Assembly (NCBI GenBank): GCA_029560815.1
Contig: JAKQKF010000382.1
Coordinates: 1-64,000, forward strand
Direction: 5' to 3'
Length of the DNA: 64,000 bases
DNA from: a bacterium
GTDB taxonomy: Bacteria > KSB1 > UBA2214
The notes beneath the pieces are model-generated. The model did no database searches. It was not told where the DNA came from and saw only the letters and a program-made list of their open reading frames with translations. The position numbers and the translations under genes are program-made. Shown piece by piece: positions 44,717 through 53,848 of this stretch. How positions within the stretch are numbered: the stretch's first letter is position 1; each line of letters starts with the position of its first letter.

Positions 44717-46870
44717 ATGAAAAAGCTCACCCTGCTTTCCCTGCTGCTCTTCTGTGCCATCATGGCCTGCAACAAGCCGGCCGCAAGATTCGAACCGCTG
44801 ATGGACTGGGGCCACTGGCGGCTCGGCCAGAAAGCCGACGTAGATTTTTTGCAAAAGAATAACATGACGGTCACCTTTGGCAACGGTGCGCCCAATTTTG
44901 AGACCGTCAGCCGTGCCGAATTCAACACCAAGATGGAAGAGGCGAAAGCCTTCAACAAAAAGTATCACGACATGGGCTACATCGTTCTCCGTTATCTCTC
45001 CACTTCGCTGAACGGGAGCACGGCCACGCCTGAGGATCAGCCGCAAAAGGAGCAGATCCATCTCCTCAAGTTCTATAACGAGGCCTGGGAGGAGTATCAG
45101 GACTATGTCGGTCCCAAGCCGCCGCCGGAGGAGGACCCGACCCACTGGATCATGGTTCAGGCCGACGGGCAGTTCCCATTTTATCGCTACGCCCCCTATG
45201 GCAGGGAAAAGACGCCCGGCTTTGAATTCTGGGGCTGCCCCAACAATCCCTGGTATGTGCGGATGATGGAGGGGCGGGTCCGCGCCCAGGCAGAGAGCGG
45301 CATTGATGGTTCCTACGTCGACTGGACCCATATCGCCGGCGGCACCTGCTACTGCCGCCACACCCACGAAGCTTTTGTCGCCTGGCTGCAGAAAAACCTG
45401 CCGGCAGGGATCGGGGAGCAGAAATATGGCCTGAGTGACTATAGCAAGGTGACGCTGCCGAAAAACAGCAGTGAAAAGTTCTGGATGGAGTGGCTGCAGT
45501 TCCGCGGGCATTCGGTCGCCGATTTTCATGGCCGGCTGCTCAAGGCCGCACGCGAGGTGAATCCTCATTTCCAGATCGCCGGCAATGTCTACGGCGGCTT
45601 CGGATATGGACCGATCGCCTATGATGCCGCGGGCAATTTTGAGCTCCTGGGTTCGACGGACACTTTCCTCTACTCCGAGATTCAGGAGTATCTGGACAGT
45701 GCGCCGCGCAAGAATGAGCAGGGCATCAAGATCACCAACGGTCCGGCGCTGAAATTTCTCGCTGCCGCGTCGCATGGCAAGCCGGTCATTGTCTACGCCA
45801 CCGAGATCACACCGCCGATTTTTCCCAATCCGACCGACCAGGCCCTGAGCGCCATGGCGCAGATCAACATCGCCGAGGCTGCCGCCAATCATGCGATCTT
45901 TCGCGAGAAGCGACTGACGCCGGAGGGCGCGACCAGAATGTACGATTTTCTCGCCCGCCACGAGCCATATCTGCTCGGCGCCCAGCTGCGCAGCAACATT
46001 GCCGTTCTCGCCTCCCTGAACCAGTACCTGGCCGACGAACTCTCCTTCGCCTTTATCAGTTCGCGCGTGCTGTCGGACCGCGGCGTCGCCCATGATCTGA
46101 TTGTCGAAGAGGACCTGCTAAACGGCACACTCTCACGCTATGATCTGGTCCTGGTGCCTTACATCCCCCTGCTCAGCATCGAGAAGCAAAAGGCGCTGGT
46201 CCGCTACGCCGAACAGGGAGGGGTGGTGCTGGTGATCGGTGCGAGCGGAGAGAAGGACCAGTACGGTCTGCCCCAAAAGCAGAACGCCTTTCTTTCGGCG
46301 CTCCAGCTCGACACCTGGCCGGCGGAGTATACCGAAATCCGGGCCGGCTCCGGCCGGCTGGCTCTGCTGCCTCTGCCCATTCCAGCCGACCGGTTTCTGG
46401 TGCCGGCCAAGGAAAAATCCGAATTCACCACTTTCGGCCCGTCGATGGCCAACCTCTTTGCCGACATCCCCGAGGCGTACACCCGCGGACGGTTCAATCC
46501 GCCTCTGCTTGAAAATCTCTCCACCGCAGCCGACAAGATCGGGCAGCTGCTGGATAACCGGATGACGCGGCTGGTCACCAGATCGCCGTATGTCGAGGTC
46601 ACCACCATGATGCCCGAAGGGAAAAAGCACGTGCTGGTGCATCTGGTCAACTATGATGTCACTCTCGATGGCGTGATCACACCGGCGACTGATCTGGGCA
46701 TGCAGTTGATGATCCCGGAAAATGCGCGCGTCGCGCGGATCTCCTATTCGGGCGATCTCTCCACGCTGCAGCCGGTTGAATTCACCGTTGATGCCGGAGA
46801 ACCGCGCCTGGTCAGCTTTACGCTGCCGGAGGTTGAGGTCTATGGCCTGGCGGTGGTTGAACTGGAATAG
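44717..46870 (+). CDS. TIM-barrel/GATase-like putative glycosidase lipoprotein (paralogue 2)
   Basis: The 717-residue lipoprotein (Cys18 in 'CAIMACNKP') has the same plan as the genes at 40064 and 46895: a TIM barrel (about 25-420), a GATase-like domain (about 430-560, 'VRYAEQGGVVLVIGASGEKD') and a C-terminal beta domain (about 625-717, 'HVLVHLVNYDVTLDGV'). The matching barrel strand is 'GIDGSYVDWTHIAGG' (D202), here followed by a cysteine/histidine-rich turn 'TCYCRHTHE' not present in the other two, which may bind a metal. AAGGAG precedes the ATG. No CAZy family is assigned. Confidence 0.68.
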   Translation: MKKLTLLSLLLFCAIMACNKPAARFEPLMDWGHWRLGQKADVDFLQKNNMTVTFGNGAPNFETVSRAEFNTKMEEAKAFNKKYHDMGYIVLRYLSTSLNGSTATPEDQPQKEQIHLLKFYNEAWEEYQDYVGPKPPPEEDPTHWIMVQADGQFPFYRYAPYGREKTPGFEFWGCPNNPWYVRMMEGRVRAQAESGIDGSYVDWTHIAGGTCYCRHTHEAFVAWLQKNLPAGIGEQKYGLSDYSKVTLPKNSSEKFWMEWLQFRGHSVADFHGRLLKAAREVNPHFQIAGNVYGGFGYGPIAYDAAGNFELLGSTDTFLYSEIQEYLDSAPRKNEQGIKITNGPALKFLAAASHGKPVIVYATEITPPIFPNPTDQALSAMAQINIAEAAANHAIFREKRLTPEGATRMYDFLARHEPYLLGAQLRSNIAVLASLNQYLADELSFAFISSRVLSDRGVAHDLIVEEDLLNGTLSRYDLVLVPYIPLLSIEKQKALVRYAEQGGVVLVIGASGEKDQYGLPQKQNAFLSALQLDTWPAEYTEIRAGSGRLALLPLPIPADRFLVPAKEKSEFTTFGPSMANLFADIPEAYTRGRFNPPLLENLSTAADKIGQLLDNRMTRLVTRSPYVEVTTMMPEGKKHVLVHLVNYDVTLDGVITPATDLGMQLMIPENARVARISYSGDLSTLQPVEFTVDAGEPRLVSFTLPEVEVYGLAVVELE

Positions 46871-46894
46871 TCGCTTTTCAATGCGGAGGTGTCG

Positions 46895-49099
46895 ATGAAA
46901 AAATATAGGCTGTTCTTTCTGTCTGCCGTCCTTTTGTTCGCCCCGGGCTCTCCGGCAGCGGCGCCGGCGGCTGACTATTATCAGTGCATCACCGTGCCGC
47001 CCTCCTATGCCTACCATCTCTCCGGCAGAAGCGACCGCGTGCACGGCTACGTGGTCAAACTTCCTGAAGCGGGCCGGTTGGGTCATGCCGGTCTGGCCGT
47101 TCTCGCCAGCGGCATCGACGGCGGTGAGGGCTATGTTACAGTCAATGGCGATTCCATCGTTCTGCCGGCCCTGTGGGGTTCTGCAGGTTCGCAGAGCGAT
47201 AAAAGTGCAAAGAACGCCGAAGGCAAAGAGGGATGGTACTCCTTCAGCAGTGGTGACGACATCATCGGCAAGATCGTCATTCCTCTTCGGGCCGGCAGCC
47301 TGAAAGAGGGGCTCAACGAGGTCATCTTTTTCAGGGATCCCGGACAGGACGGCTTTGAAGTCATTGATGCGCGGATCGAGACCACCAGCGCAGCAGCGCC
47401 CATGGTGATCGGGCAGACCTATCATCTGCTGGCGCGGGGCAAGCCCTCCTCCCTCTCCGATTTTGATTATGTCTTCAATTACAAGGGCGAAAAGAAGCGG
47501 CTTGAGAAAGACATCCCGGAGTGGCGGCGCCGCGGCAAGGTCAATTTTTACCGCGCCGGCATCGACTGGGACCACCTCGACCGGATGTTTGAAATGTTCA
47601 GGGAAGCGCGCATCAATGATGTCGCAGTTCACATTCCTGCGGATCCCGCCGGTGTCGAGTACCAGCGCACCCGGGCTTTTATCGACCGCTGCCATGCCAG
47701 CGGCATCAGGGTGACCGCTTTCAATTCCCTCGGCAGTCTCGGCTACCGTGATGTGCTCATGCGTCCCGAGCTGGAAAAATGGATCAGCCGGGATGAGTAC
47801 GGCGCCCTGCGCTGGCGCGGCGAAAAGGGCGGCAACTATGCAGCTGATCTGCAGAATGCGGACTATCGCCGCAATGCCCTGCTCACCCATGCGGCCGTGC
47901 AGATGGATGCCGGCGCCGACGAGCTCTATTATGACTGGGCGATAGGCGGCACCGGCGATGTGCTCGAGTTTTTCTCCGAGGTGCGTCAGCTGGCCAGGGA
48001 GAAAGGGATCAACATCTCCATTTTCGGCAACTGCAAGGGCAATATTCTGGCCGACGAGGTGTGCGACGAGACCAAGAGCGAAGGCACCACTGAGGCGGGG
48101 GTCTGGGACGGCCGATGGGTGCACAACATCGCCCAGGCGCGCTTTTACTATGCTTCCGGCGATGGCGTTAAACCTTACGAGAGCAAATATGAGGGTGCCG
48201 ATCCCGGCGTGCCCCACCCCGGGGCGCGCGATATTCGCGAGGGCATGAAGTACGGCTGGCGCAAACCGATCGCCGAAGCCTCGGCCTTCCAGTCCCACTT
48301 TGCCATCGCTGAAGCGGGCGACAGGATGGTCGACGGCTGGGTGCACAAGAACAACCCCCTGGCGATGGAGGTTTGGGGTCATATCAGCCGCTACATGACC
48401 TTCCTGCAGGAGCACCAGGAGTTCTACACCGAGGTCGCCTGCGTCAGCAAGGTGGGCGTGGTTGCGCCGCCGCATATCCCCAGTTTTGAGGTCTCGCTGG
48501 CCAGGGAGAGTCTCTATAATGCCCTGGTCGAGATGAACATCATGTACGATGTCCTGCTGCTGCACCGGCTCACGCCGGAGATGCTGGCGCCCTACAAGGC
48601 GATCATCATTCCCAATATCCCCTGGATCGAAGAGAGCCAGATGGCCGCCATTCAGGCCTACAAAAACGCCGGCGGGAAGATCTTCACGATCGGCAGCACC
48701 CCGCCGCTGCGCGACTTGGCGGACCTCGCCGCACCGGCCGCGCTGCTGGGCAAACTCGGTGAAGCTGCGGCTCGTGAGGAGCTGCGCGGACAGATGGCGG
48801 CGCTGGAAGGAGCGCCCCTGATCACCCTCACCTCCGCCCCCTATGTCGCGGCCAATGTGGTGCGCAAGCGGGGCACGGACCGCCTGGTGATTCATTTTGT
48901 CAATTACGACAAGCCGCTGCGCGGCGTCCGGGTCAGGCTCAACCTCGAGGAGCTGCCGGTCAAGCTCAACCGGAAAAAGGTGCAGGGATTCTCTCCGGAT
49001 CTCGTCCAGCTGCCGCTGGAGCAGCTCTCCGTCAAGGGCAAAGTCCTCGAATTCACACTGCCGGAGCTCGATGTCTACAACGTGGTGGTTGTGAACTAA
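46895..49099 (+). CDS. TIM-barrel/GATase-like putative glycosidase with N-terminal beta domain (paralogue 3)
   Basis: The 734-residue exported protein has a signal peptide (to about 25). ATG 46895 is chosen because GGAGG lies 5 nt before it; an in-frame GTG at 46889 overlaps that site. It differs from its two paralogues by an extra N-terminal beta-sandwich (about 28-170, CBM-like), before the TIM barrel (about 200-500; 'GADELYYDWAIGGTGD', D347), the GATase-like domain (about 530-625, 'YKNAGGKIFTIGSTPPLRD') and the C-terminal domain ('RLVIHFVNYDKPLRGV'). The gap from the previous gene is only 24 bp, so they are co-transcribed. Substrate unknown. Confidence 0.68.
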   Translation: MKKYRLFFLSAVLLFAPGSPAAAPAADYYQCITVPPSYAYHLSGRSDRVHGYVVKLPEAGRLGHAGLAVLASGIDGGEGYVTVNGDSIVLPALWGSAGSQSDKSAKNAEGKEGWYSFSSGDDIIGKIVIPLRAGSLKEGLNEVIFFRDPGQDGFEVIDARIETTSAAAPMVIGQTYHLLARGKPSSLSDFDYVFNYKGEKKRLEKDIPEWRRRGKVNFYRAGIDWDHLDRMFEMFREARINDVAVHIPADPAGVEYQRTRAFIDRCHASGIRVTAFNSLGSLGYRDVLMRPELEKWISRDEYGALRWRGEKGGNYAADLQNADYRRNALLTHAAVQMDAGADELYYDWAIGGTGDVLEFFSEVRQLAREKGINISIFGNCKGNILADEVCDETKSEGTTEAGVWDGRWVHNIAQARFYYASGDGVKPYESKYEGADPGVPHPGARDIREGMKYGWRKPIAEASAFQSHFAIAEAGDRMVDGWVHKNNPLAMEVWGHISRYMTFLQEHQEFYTEVACVSKVGVVAPPHIPSFEVSLARESLYNALVEMNIMYDVLLLHRLTPEMLAPYKAIIIPNIPWIEESQMAAIQAYKNAGGKIFTIGSTPPLRDLADLAAPAALLGKLGEAAAREELRGQMAALEGAPLITLTSAPYVAANVVRKRGTDRLVIHFVNYDKPLRGVRVRLNLEELPVKLNRKKVQGFSPDLVQLPLEQLSVKGKVLEFTLPELDVYNVVVVN

Positions 49100-49126
49100 A
49101 AACCCGGCATAGGAGGGAGATCGAAT

Positions 49127-50803
49127 ATGCGTCTGGCAAAAATGTTATTCATGATCATGCCGGTTTTGCTGCTCTGCGCCGGGTGCCATAAGGCTGAACA
49201 GCCCCTGACCGGCTCGGCAGCCGGCGGAAAAGGGGCTGTCGCATCCGGCGATGAGCAGGCCACGCGGGCCGGCCTGCGGATGCTGCAGCAGGGCGGGAAT
49301 GCCGCCGACGCCGCGGTGGCGACCCTGCTGGCGCTGAGCGTTAAAACCATCGGTGCCTTTTGTTTTGGCGGGGAGGTGCCGTTCATGATCTACGAGGCCC
49401 AAAGCGGCCGGGTGGAGGTGCTCAACGGGCAGGGGGGAGCGCCACTGGACCCAAAGGCGATCGACTGGTATTTTGCCCATGGCATTCCCGGCATCGATAT
49501 CCAATCCGCCGCGGTGCCGGCGGTAGTCGGTGTCTGCGTGACGGCGCTGCAGCGGTATGGCAGTAAAAGCTTTGCCGAGGCCGCGGCACCGACCCTCGAG
49601 ATTCTCGATGCGGGAGGGCCGGCCTGGTATCGTGATACATCGGATGGCGATACGGTCTATGTGGAGCGGGACTGGTATGCCGATCTGGCCGGCACGATCC
49701 GCAAACTGGTAGAGGCGGAACAACAGACCCGGGGAAGCCGCCAGGAGAAACTACAGGCCGTGGCGGACCGTTTTTACCGCGGCGACATTGCCGACGATCT
49801 GGAAAAATGGTACATCGAAAAGGGCGGCTTTCTGCGCAAAACCGATCTCGCCGCACATGAGACCCTGGTCGAGGAGCCGGTCACCATCAATTACCGGGGC
49901 TATACGGTATGTAAATGCGGGCCATGGACCCAGGGGCCTTACCTCCTGCAGAGCCTGCGCCTGCTGGAGGGCTATGATCTGCCCGCAATGGGTGCAAACT
50001 CGGCCGATTATGTCCATACCGTCACCGAAGCGATGAAGCTGGCTCTGGCCGATCGCGATGAGTATTACGGCGATCCCCGTTTTGTCGAGGTGCCGCTCGA
50101 GCAGCTGCTTTCCGACCCCTACACCACGCTGCGCCGGGGGCTGATCGATTCCGGTCATGCCTCCCGTGAAATCCGCCCCGGCGATCCCTATGCAATGCGC
50201 GCTCTGCTCGAAGGCGGCGGGCGCGCCCACCCGGCGATGGGCGGAACGACCATCTGCACCGTCGCCGATCGCTGGGGTAATGTGGTGGCCTGCACGCCCA
50301 GCGGACTGGCCAGCAAGGCCGGCAGCGGCGGAACAACCGGGATCACGCATGGCACACGTCTGGTCATTTTCAATACCTGGCGCGGCCATCCCAACTGCAT
50401 CGAACCCGGCAAGCGGCCGCGCACAACCCTGACGCCCACGCTGGTGCTGCGCGACGGCAAACCGGTGCTCGCGATCAGCGTCGCCGGCGGCGACCAGCAG
50501 GATCAGGCCGCGCTGCAGGTCATCCTCAACGTTGTCGAGTTCGGCATGACCGCCGAAGCGGCCCATGCTGCCAAACGGTTTTCCACCAGCCATTTCATCG
50601 GCTCGTTCGGCCAGGACCCGCCCCGCATTGCCAGCCTCAGCGTGCACAACAGCCTGCCCCCCGCGGTCATCGAGGAGTTAGGCAAGCGAGGCCACGAGGT
50701 CAAAACGACCGCATCCAATCCGGGCGGCGTCGCCATGCTTGCGATCGATACGGCGAGCGGCCGCGTATCGGCGGTCGGCGGACGCGCCGGCGCCATTGAA
50801 TGA
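49127..50803 (+). CDS. Gamma-glutamyltranspeptidase-like Ntn-hydrolase lipoprotein
   Basis: The 558-residue protein has a lipoprotein signal (Cys20 in 'LLLCAGCHK') and GGT-family text along its length: 'VASGDEQATRAGLRML' and 'QQGGNAADAAVATLLAL' near the front, 'YRGDIADDLEKWY' in the middle, and 'GGTTICTVADRWGNVVACT' where the chain would self-cleave (nucleophile T374). It departs from typical GGT: the residue after T-T is Ile rather than His, and the G-I-x-L-N-N-E-M block is missing. It may act on another amide or an acyl sugar. AGGAGGGAG precedes the ATG. A GGT-like enzyme inside a glycan locus is unexpected. Confidence 0.85.
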   Translation: MRLAKMLFMIMPVLLLCAGCHKAEQPLTGSAAGGKGAVASGDEQATRAGLRMLQQGGNAADAAVATLLALSVKTIGAFCFGGEVPFMIYEAQSGRVEVLNGQGGAPLDPKAIDWYFAHGIPGIDIQSAAVPAVVGVCVTALQRYGSKSFAEAAAPTLEILDAGGPAWYRDTSDGDTVYVERDWYADLAGTIRKLVEAEQQTRGSRQEKLQAVADRFYRGDIADDLEKWYIEKGGFLRKTDLAAHETLVEEPVTINYRGYTVCKCGPWTQGPYLLQSLRLLEGYDLPAMGANSADYVHTVTEAMKLALADRDEYYGDPRFVEVPLEQLLSDPYTTLRRGLIDSGHASREIRPGDPYAMRALLEGGGRAHPAMGGTTICTVADRWGNVVACTPSGLASKAGSGGTTGITHGTRLVIFNTWRGHPNCIEPGKRPRTTLTPTLVLRDGKPVLAISVAGGDQQDQAALQVILNVVEFGMTAEAAHAAKRFSTSHFIGSFGQDPPRIASLSVHNSLPPAVIEELGKRGHEVKTTASNPGGVAMLAIDTASGRVSAVGGRAGAIE

Positions 50804-50904
50804 TCCCGGGGAGATGAGAGTGCGAGCCGGAAGAAGGGTTGTTACCGCATGTCAAATTCACCGGTTTGATCATTATCTGTTGAAAGCAGGAGGAGAAGTC
50901 TGTC

Positions 50905-52218
50905 ATGACAGAGGAATACAATCGCCGCGATTTTATCAAAGCGGCCGCCGCCACCGGCCTGGCCGCCTCTCTGGCGCCCGGCTCCTTGCTGGGCAGTGAG
51001 AAGAACTCCAAAGTGAGGATGGGGCTGATCGGCGTCGGCAGTTACGGCACCGAGCTTTTACAGATGTGCCTCTCCATGCCGGACGTCGAGGTGCCCGCTC
51101 TCTGCGATATCGACGCCGAGCATCTGGCGCGCGGCCAGCGCCTGGTGGAAAAATCAGGGCGCAAAAAGCCGGAAGGATATTCAAAGAACGAAACCGATTA
51201 TGAGAATATGGTCAAGCGGGAGGACCTGGACGCTGTGATCATCGCCACACCATGGGTCTGGCACACGCCGATAGCCGTTGCCACCATGCGAGCCGGTAAG
51301 TACTGCGCTCCGGAGGTCTGGGGCGCAGCCTCCATCGATGAGGTATGGCAGCTGGTCAGGGCTTCGGAAGAGACCGGCATGCCCTGCATGATGCTCGAAA
51401 ACCACTGCTATGACCGCGACAGCATGGCCATTCTCAATATGGTCCGGCAGGGATTATTCGGCGAACTGCTGCACTGTCAGTGCGGATATCAGCACGACAT
51501 CCGCAATGTCAATTTTGGACCGGAGGGTGATCTGACCTGGTGGGGCGAGCAGGCCCTCAAACGCAATGGCGACCTCTATCCCACCCACGGCATCGGGCCG
51601 ATCGCCAACTGCCTGGACATTGACCGCGGCAACCGTTTTGTGACCCTCACTTCCACGGCATCCAAATCCCGCGGCATGAAGGAGTATATCCGCACCAAAT
51701 TCGGCGCGAACCACCCCAACGCCAACCGTGAATATGCGCTCGGCGATATCGTCACCACGGTCATCAAGTGCGCGCAGGGCGAGTCGGTGGTCATCACCTA
51801 TGACACCAATTCACCCCGTCCTTACTCCAATTCCTATCGCGTCCAGGGGACCAAAGGCCTGTGGATGGAGGACAACAACTCGATCTATCTGCAGGGGACC
51901 AGCCCTGAAGACACCTGGGAATCGTTTGCCCCGTACCAAAGCCGTTACGAACATCCGCTGTGGAAAAAATACCTGCTCGAGGACCCGCATGAAGAGCGCG
52001 GCAGCGCGGCCTGGCTCAAAACCCGCGCGTTTCTTGAATGCGCGAAGCGCAGGATTCCCACGCCGATCGATGTCTATGACACCGCTTCATGGATTGTGAT
52101 TTCGCCCTTGAGTGAGCAATCCATCGCCCAGGGCGGTGAGCCGGTTGAATTCCCGGATTTTACCATGGGGCGCTGGATGAACCGCAAGCCCATTTTCGGG
52201 CTGACCGATGAATACTAG
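50905..52218 (+). CDS. GH109-type alpha-N-acetylgalactosaminidase (Gfo/Idh/MocA fold)
   Basis: GH109 enzymes remove terminal alpha-linked GalNAc by an NAD-dependent redox mechanism. This 437-residue protein has the usual Tat signal ('YNRRDFIKAAAATGLAASL'), the dinucleotide loop 'MGLIGVGSYGTEL' (39-51), the family motif 'GDLYPTHGIGPIANCLDI' (Y225, H228) and the C-terminal ending 'GRWMNRKPIFGLTDEY', which I recognise from GH109 proteins. Plain Gfo/Idh/MocA dehydrogenases usually lack these blocks. AGGAGGAG precedes the ATG. Its 3' end overlaps the next gene by 11 bp. It is the strongest single clue that the locus handles GalNAc. Some GH109-like proteins may have other specificities. Confidence 0.85.
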   Translation: MTEEYNRRDFIKAAAATGLAASLAPGSLLGSEKNSKVRMGLIGVGSYGTELLQMCLSMPDVEVPALCDIDAEHLARGQRLVEKSGRKKPEGYSKNETDYENMVKREDLDAVIIATPWVWHTPIAVATMRAGKYCAPEVWGAASIDEVWQLVRASEETGMPCMMLENHCYDRDSMAILNMVRQGLFGELLHCQCGYQHDIRNVNFGPEGDLTWWGEQALKRNGDLYPTHGIGPIANCLDIDRGNRFVTLTSTASKSRGMKEYIRTKFGANHPNANREYALGDIVTTVIKCAQGESVVITYDTNSPRPYSNSYRVQGTKGLWMEDNNSIYLQGTSPEDTWESFAPYQSRYEHPLWKKYLLEDPHEERGSAAWLKTRAFLECAKRRIPTPIDVYDTASWIVISPLSEQSIAQGGEPVEFPDFTMGRWMNRKPIFGLTDEY

Positions 52219-52924
52219 AGCGCTGTTTTACCCGGGTAATCTGATCCGGCTGATTCTTGCCGGCCTGCTGGGGGTGCTGATCGCGGAGGGAGAGGCTGCC
52301 GGGCAGGCGGGGGATTCGCTCCGTCTGGTCTTTCATATGCAGCAGGAGCAGGCCATCTACGACCAGAGCTCCTATGGCGAACCGCCCCAGATTGCGGTCT
52401 GGCTGGAGGATTCCGCCACTGGCAAGGTGCGGACGCTGTTTGTGACCAGGAGAACCGCCAGGGGGAAATACATCGGCAAGGTTGAATGCCCGGTGTCGCT
52501 TCCGATCTGGATCGGCGCCTTCCGCAGGGAGACCGGACGAAATGATTTTCCCACACCGATGCAGCCCTTTTTCGATGCCGTCACCGGGGCGACGCCAAAG
52601 ACAAAAGATATTACCGTCACCGCATCTGTTGAGGCCGGCAGGAGTTTCAACTATTTTATCGAAATGAATGTCGCCGGCGACTATAACCGGGCGTTCCCCA
52701 AACTCAGCGCGAGCAAGCGCCCGGACAACCATGGCAACGGCCAGCCTTCGCTGCTTTTTAAAGGGACCATCAAAAGCACGGCCGGCGCCACTTCAAAACC
52801 CGTATGCGCCGGCCGCAGTCATCACTACTATTTTGTCACCGAGGCCGACCCCGACCTTGCCGGAATCGACTCAGCCCTGCAGGTTTTCAGGGTAGTCTCG
52901 GTGGAGTGTACTTCAATTCCTTGA
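52208..52924 (+). CDS. DUF2271-like exported protein
   Basis: The 238-residue protein has an N-terminal membrane/signal segment ('LIRLILAGLLGVLIAEGEA') and a beta-rich domain with 'PPQIAVWLEDSATGKVRTL', the recognisable stretch of DUF2271, and 'FIEMNVAGDYNRAFP'. DUF2271 proteins are periplasmic with no established function. It overlaps the GH109 gene by 11 bp, so translation is coupled. Its stop is only 2 bp from the end of the convergent permease gene, with no terminator between. Family assignment is moderate. Confidence 0.65.
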   Translation: MNTRALFYPGNLIRLILAGLLGVLIAEGEAAGQAGDSLRLVFHMQQEQAIYDQSSYGEPPQIAVWLEDSATGKVRTLFVTRRTARGKYIGKVECPVSLPIWIGAFRRETGRNDFPTPMQPFFDAVTGATPKTKDITVTASVEAGRSFNYFIEMNVAGDYNRAFPKLSASKRPDNHGNGQPSLLFKGTIKSTAGATSKPVCAGRSHHYYFVTEADPDLAGIDSALQVFRVVSVECTSIP

Positions 52925-52926
52925 CC

Positions 52927-53799
52927 TCAATTGTTATCTTCGATCGCCATTAAAAAAATCGCTACCAGCGCCGCAACCATGCCGGTGAGGATGACGGGAT
53001 GGGGAACGACGCGATAAAGCGTGAGCGAGAGGATGATGGTGATAACCGGCGCGACCGCATTGGTCAGCGGGCTGACGATGAGGGCCTTGCCGTAACGGAA
53101 GGCATAGACCAGGGTGAGCGCACCGATGGCATTGAGGATCTGGATGATGGCGGCCAGCCCCGGTCCCCTGAAACCCCAGTTGATCGGCTGACTGAAATCG
53201 GTCATCAGCAGGGCGAAGGGGATGAGCAGCAGGCCGGTGACGGTCATGTAAAAGAAGATGCTCTCGGCCTTCATGGTCTCATTGGCGAATTTGATGACAT
53301 AAGCCTGGATGCCCCAGGCGAGAAAGACCAGCAGGGCCAGGATGATCCAGAGTCCGCCGCTGACGGCGCTGTTGGGCGGCTGATAGGAGAGCAGGGGCAT
53401 GGCCAGCATGGCCAGAATGATGCCCGCCCAGCCGCGTTTGCTCGCCCGCTCTTTCAGCAGCACATAGGACATCAGAATGGTGATGACCGGGGAGAGCGAG
53501 ATGAAGGGGAAAACGAGGTACGCCGGTCCACTGCGCAAGGCCTGAAAGAGGATCAGCTGTCCGCCCGCACCGAGGAATCCTGCGGCGGAACCGAGCAGGA
53601 TGGCACGGCGGTCGAATTCGACCTTCCATTTGATATTGTTCAGGGCGACCAGCACGGGCACGAGCATGGTCAGGGCCCAGACTACATAGCCCAGTGTGGC
53701 CGGGAAACCGGCTTTTTCCGGGATTTCGATCAGTGCACCCCAAAGCCCCCAGAAAAGCGTCGTGATGAGGGCGTATACCAGCCAAAGTCTGTTCTTCAA
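52927..53799 (-). CDS. DMT/EamA-family permease
   Basis: The 290-residue inner-membrane protein has ten hydrophobic helices arranged as two EamA halves ('FWGLWGALIEIPEKAGF' in the first, 'ALTLVYAFRYGKALIVSPL' in the second). I place the start at TTG 53799: AGGAG (53807-53811) lies 7 nt upstream and the protein then begins directly at the first helix. An ATG at 53835 would add twelve mostly charged residues. It is the last gene of the PfkB-KbaZ operon, so it may import the sugar or export a product; DMT proteins carry very diverse small molecules, so the cargo is unproved. Confidence 0.85.
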   Translation of the reverse strand: MKNRLWLVYALITTLFWGLWGALIEIPEKAGFPATLGYVVWALTMLVPVLVALNNIKWKVEFDRRAILLGSAAGFLGAGGQLILFQALRSGPAYLVFPFISLSPVITILMSYVLLKERASKRGWAGIILAMLAMPLLSYQPPNSAVSGGLWIILALLVFLAWGIQAYVIKFANETMKAESIFFYMTVTGLLLIPFALLMTDFSQPINWGFRGPGLAAIIQILNAIGALTLVYAFRYGKALIVSPLTNAVAPVITIILSLTLYRVVPHPVILTGMVAALVAIFLMAIEDNN

Positions 53800-53806
53800 T
53801 TCATCT

Positions 53807-53811
53807 CTCCT
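53807..53811 (-). promoter_or_regulatory. Shine-Dalgarno that sets the permease start
   Basis: The minus strand reads AGGAG 7 nt before TTG 53799. It lies inside the longer ORF that begins at 53835 and is the reason for preferring the TTG start. Confidence 0.6.
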
Positions 53812-53848
53812 TTTTTTATCATCTTTTACAGCCATTGGATTATTAAAA

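Noticed and set aside
46133..48895. A 920-codon open frame on the minus strand opposite the proteins at 44717 and 46895
   Set aside because: Both plus-strand genes have signal peptides, Shine-Dalgarno sites and recognisable domains, while the antisense reading is low-complexity His/Gly/Asp text with no domain. High GC at third positions opens antisense frames.
50905..52218. Reading the Gfo/Idh/MocA protein as an ordinary sugar dehydrogenase
   Set aside because: The Tat signal, the Y-P-T-H-G motif and the C-terminal R-K-P-I-F-G block fit GH109 better, though a non-GalNAc specificity cannot be ruled out.
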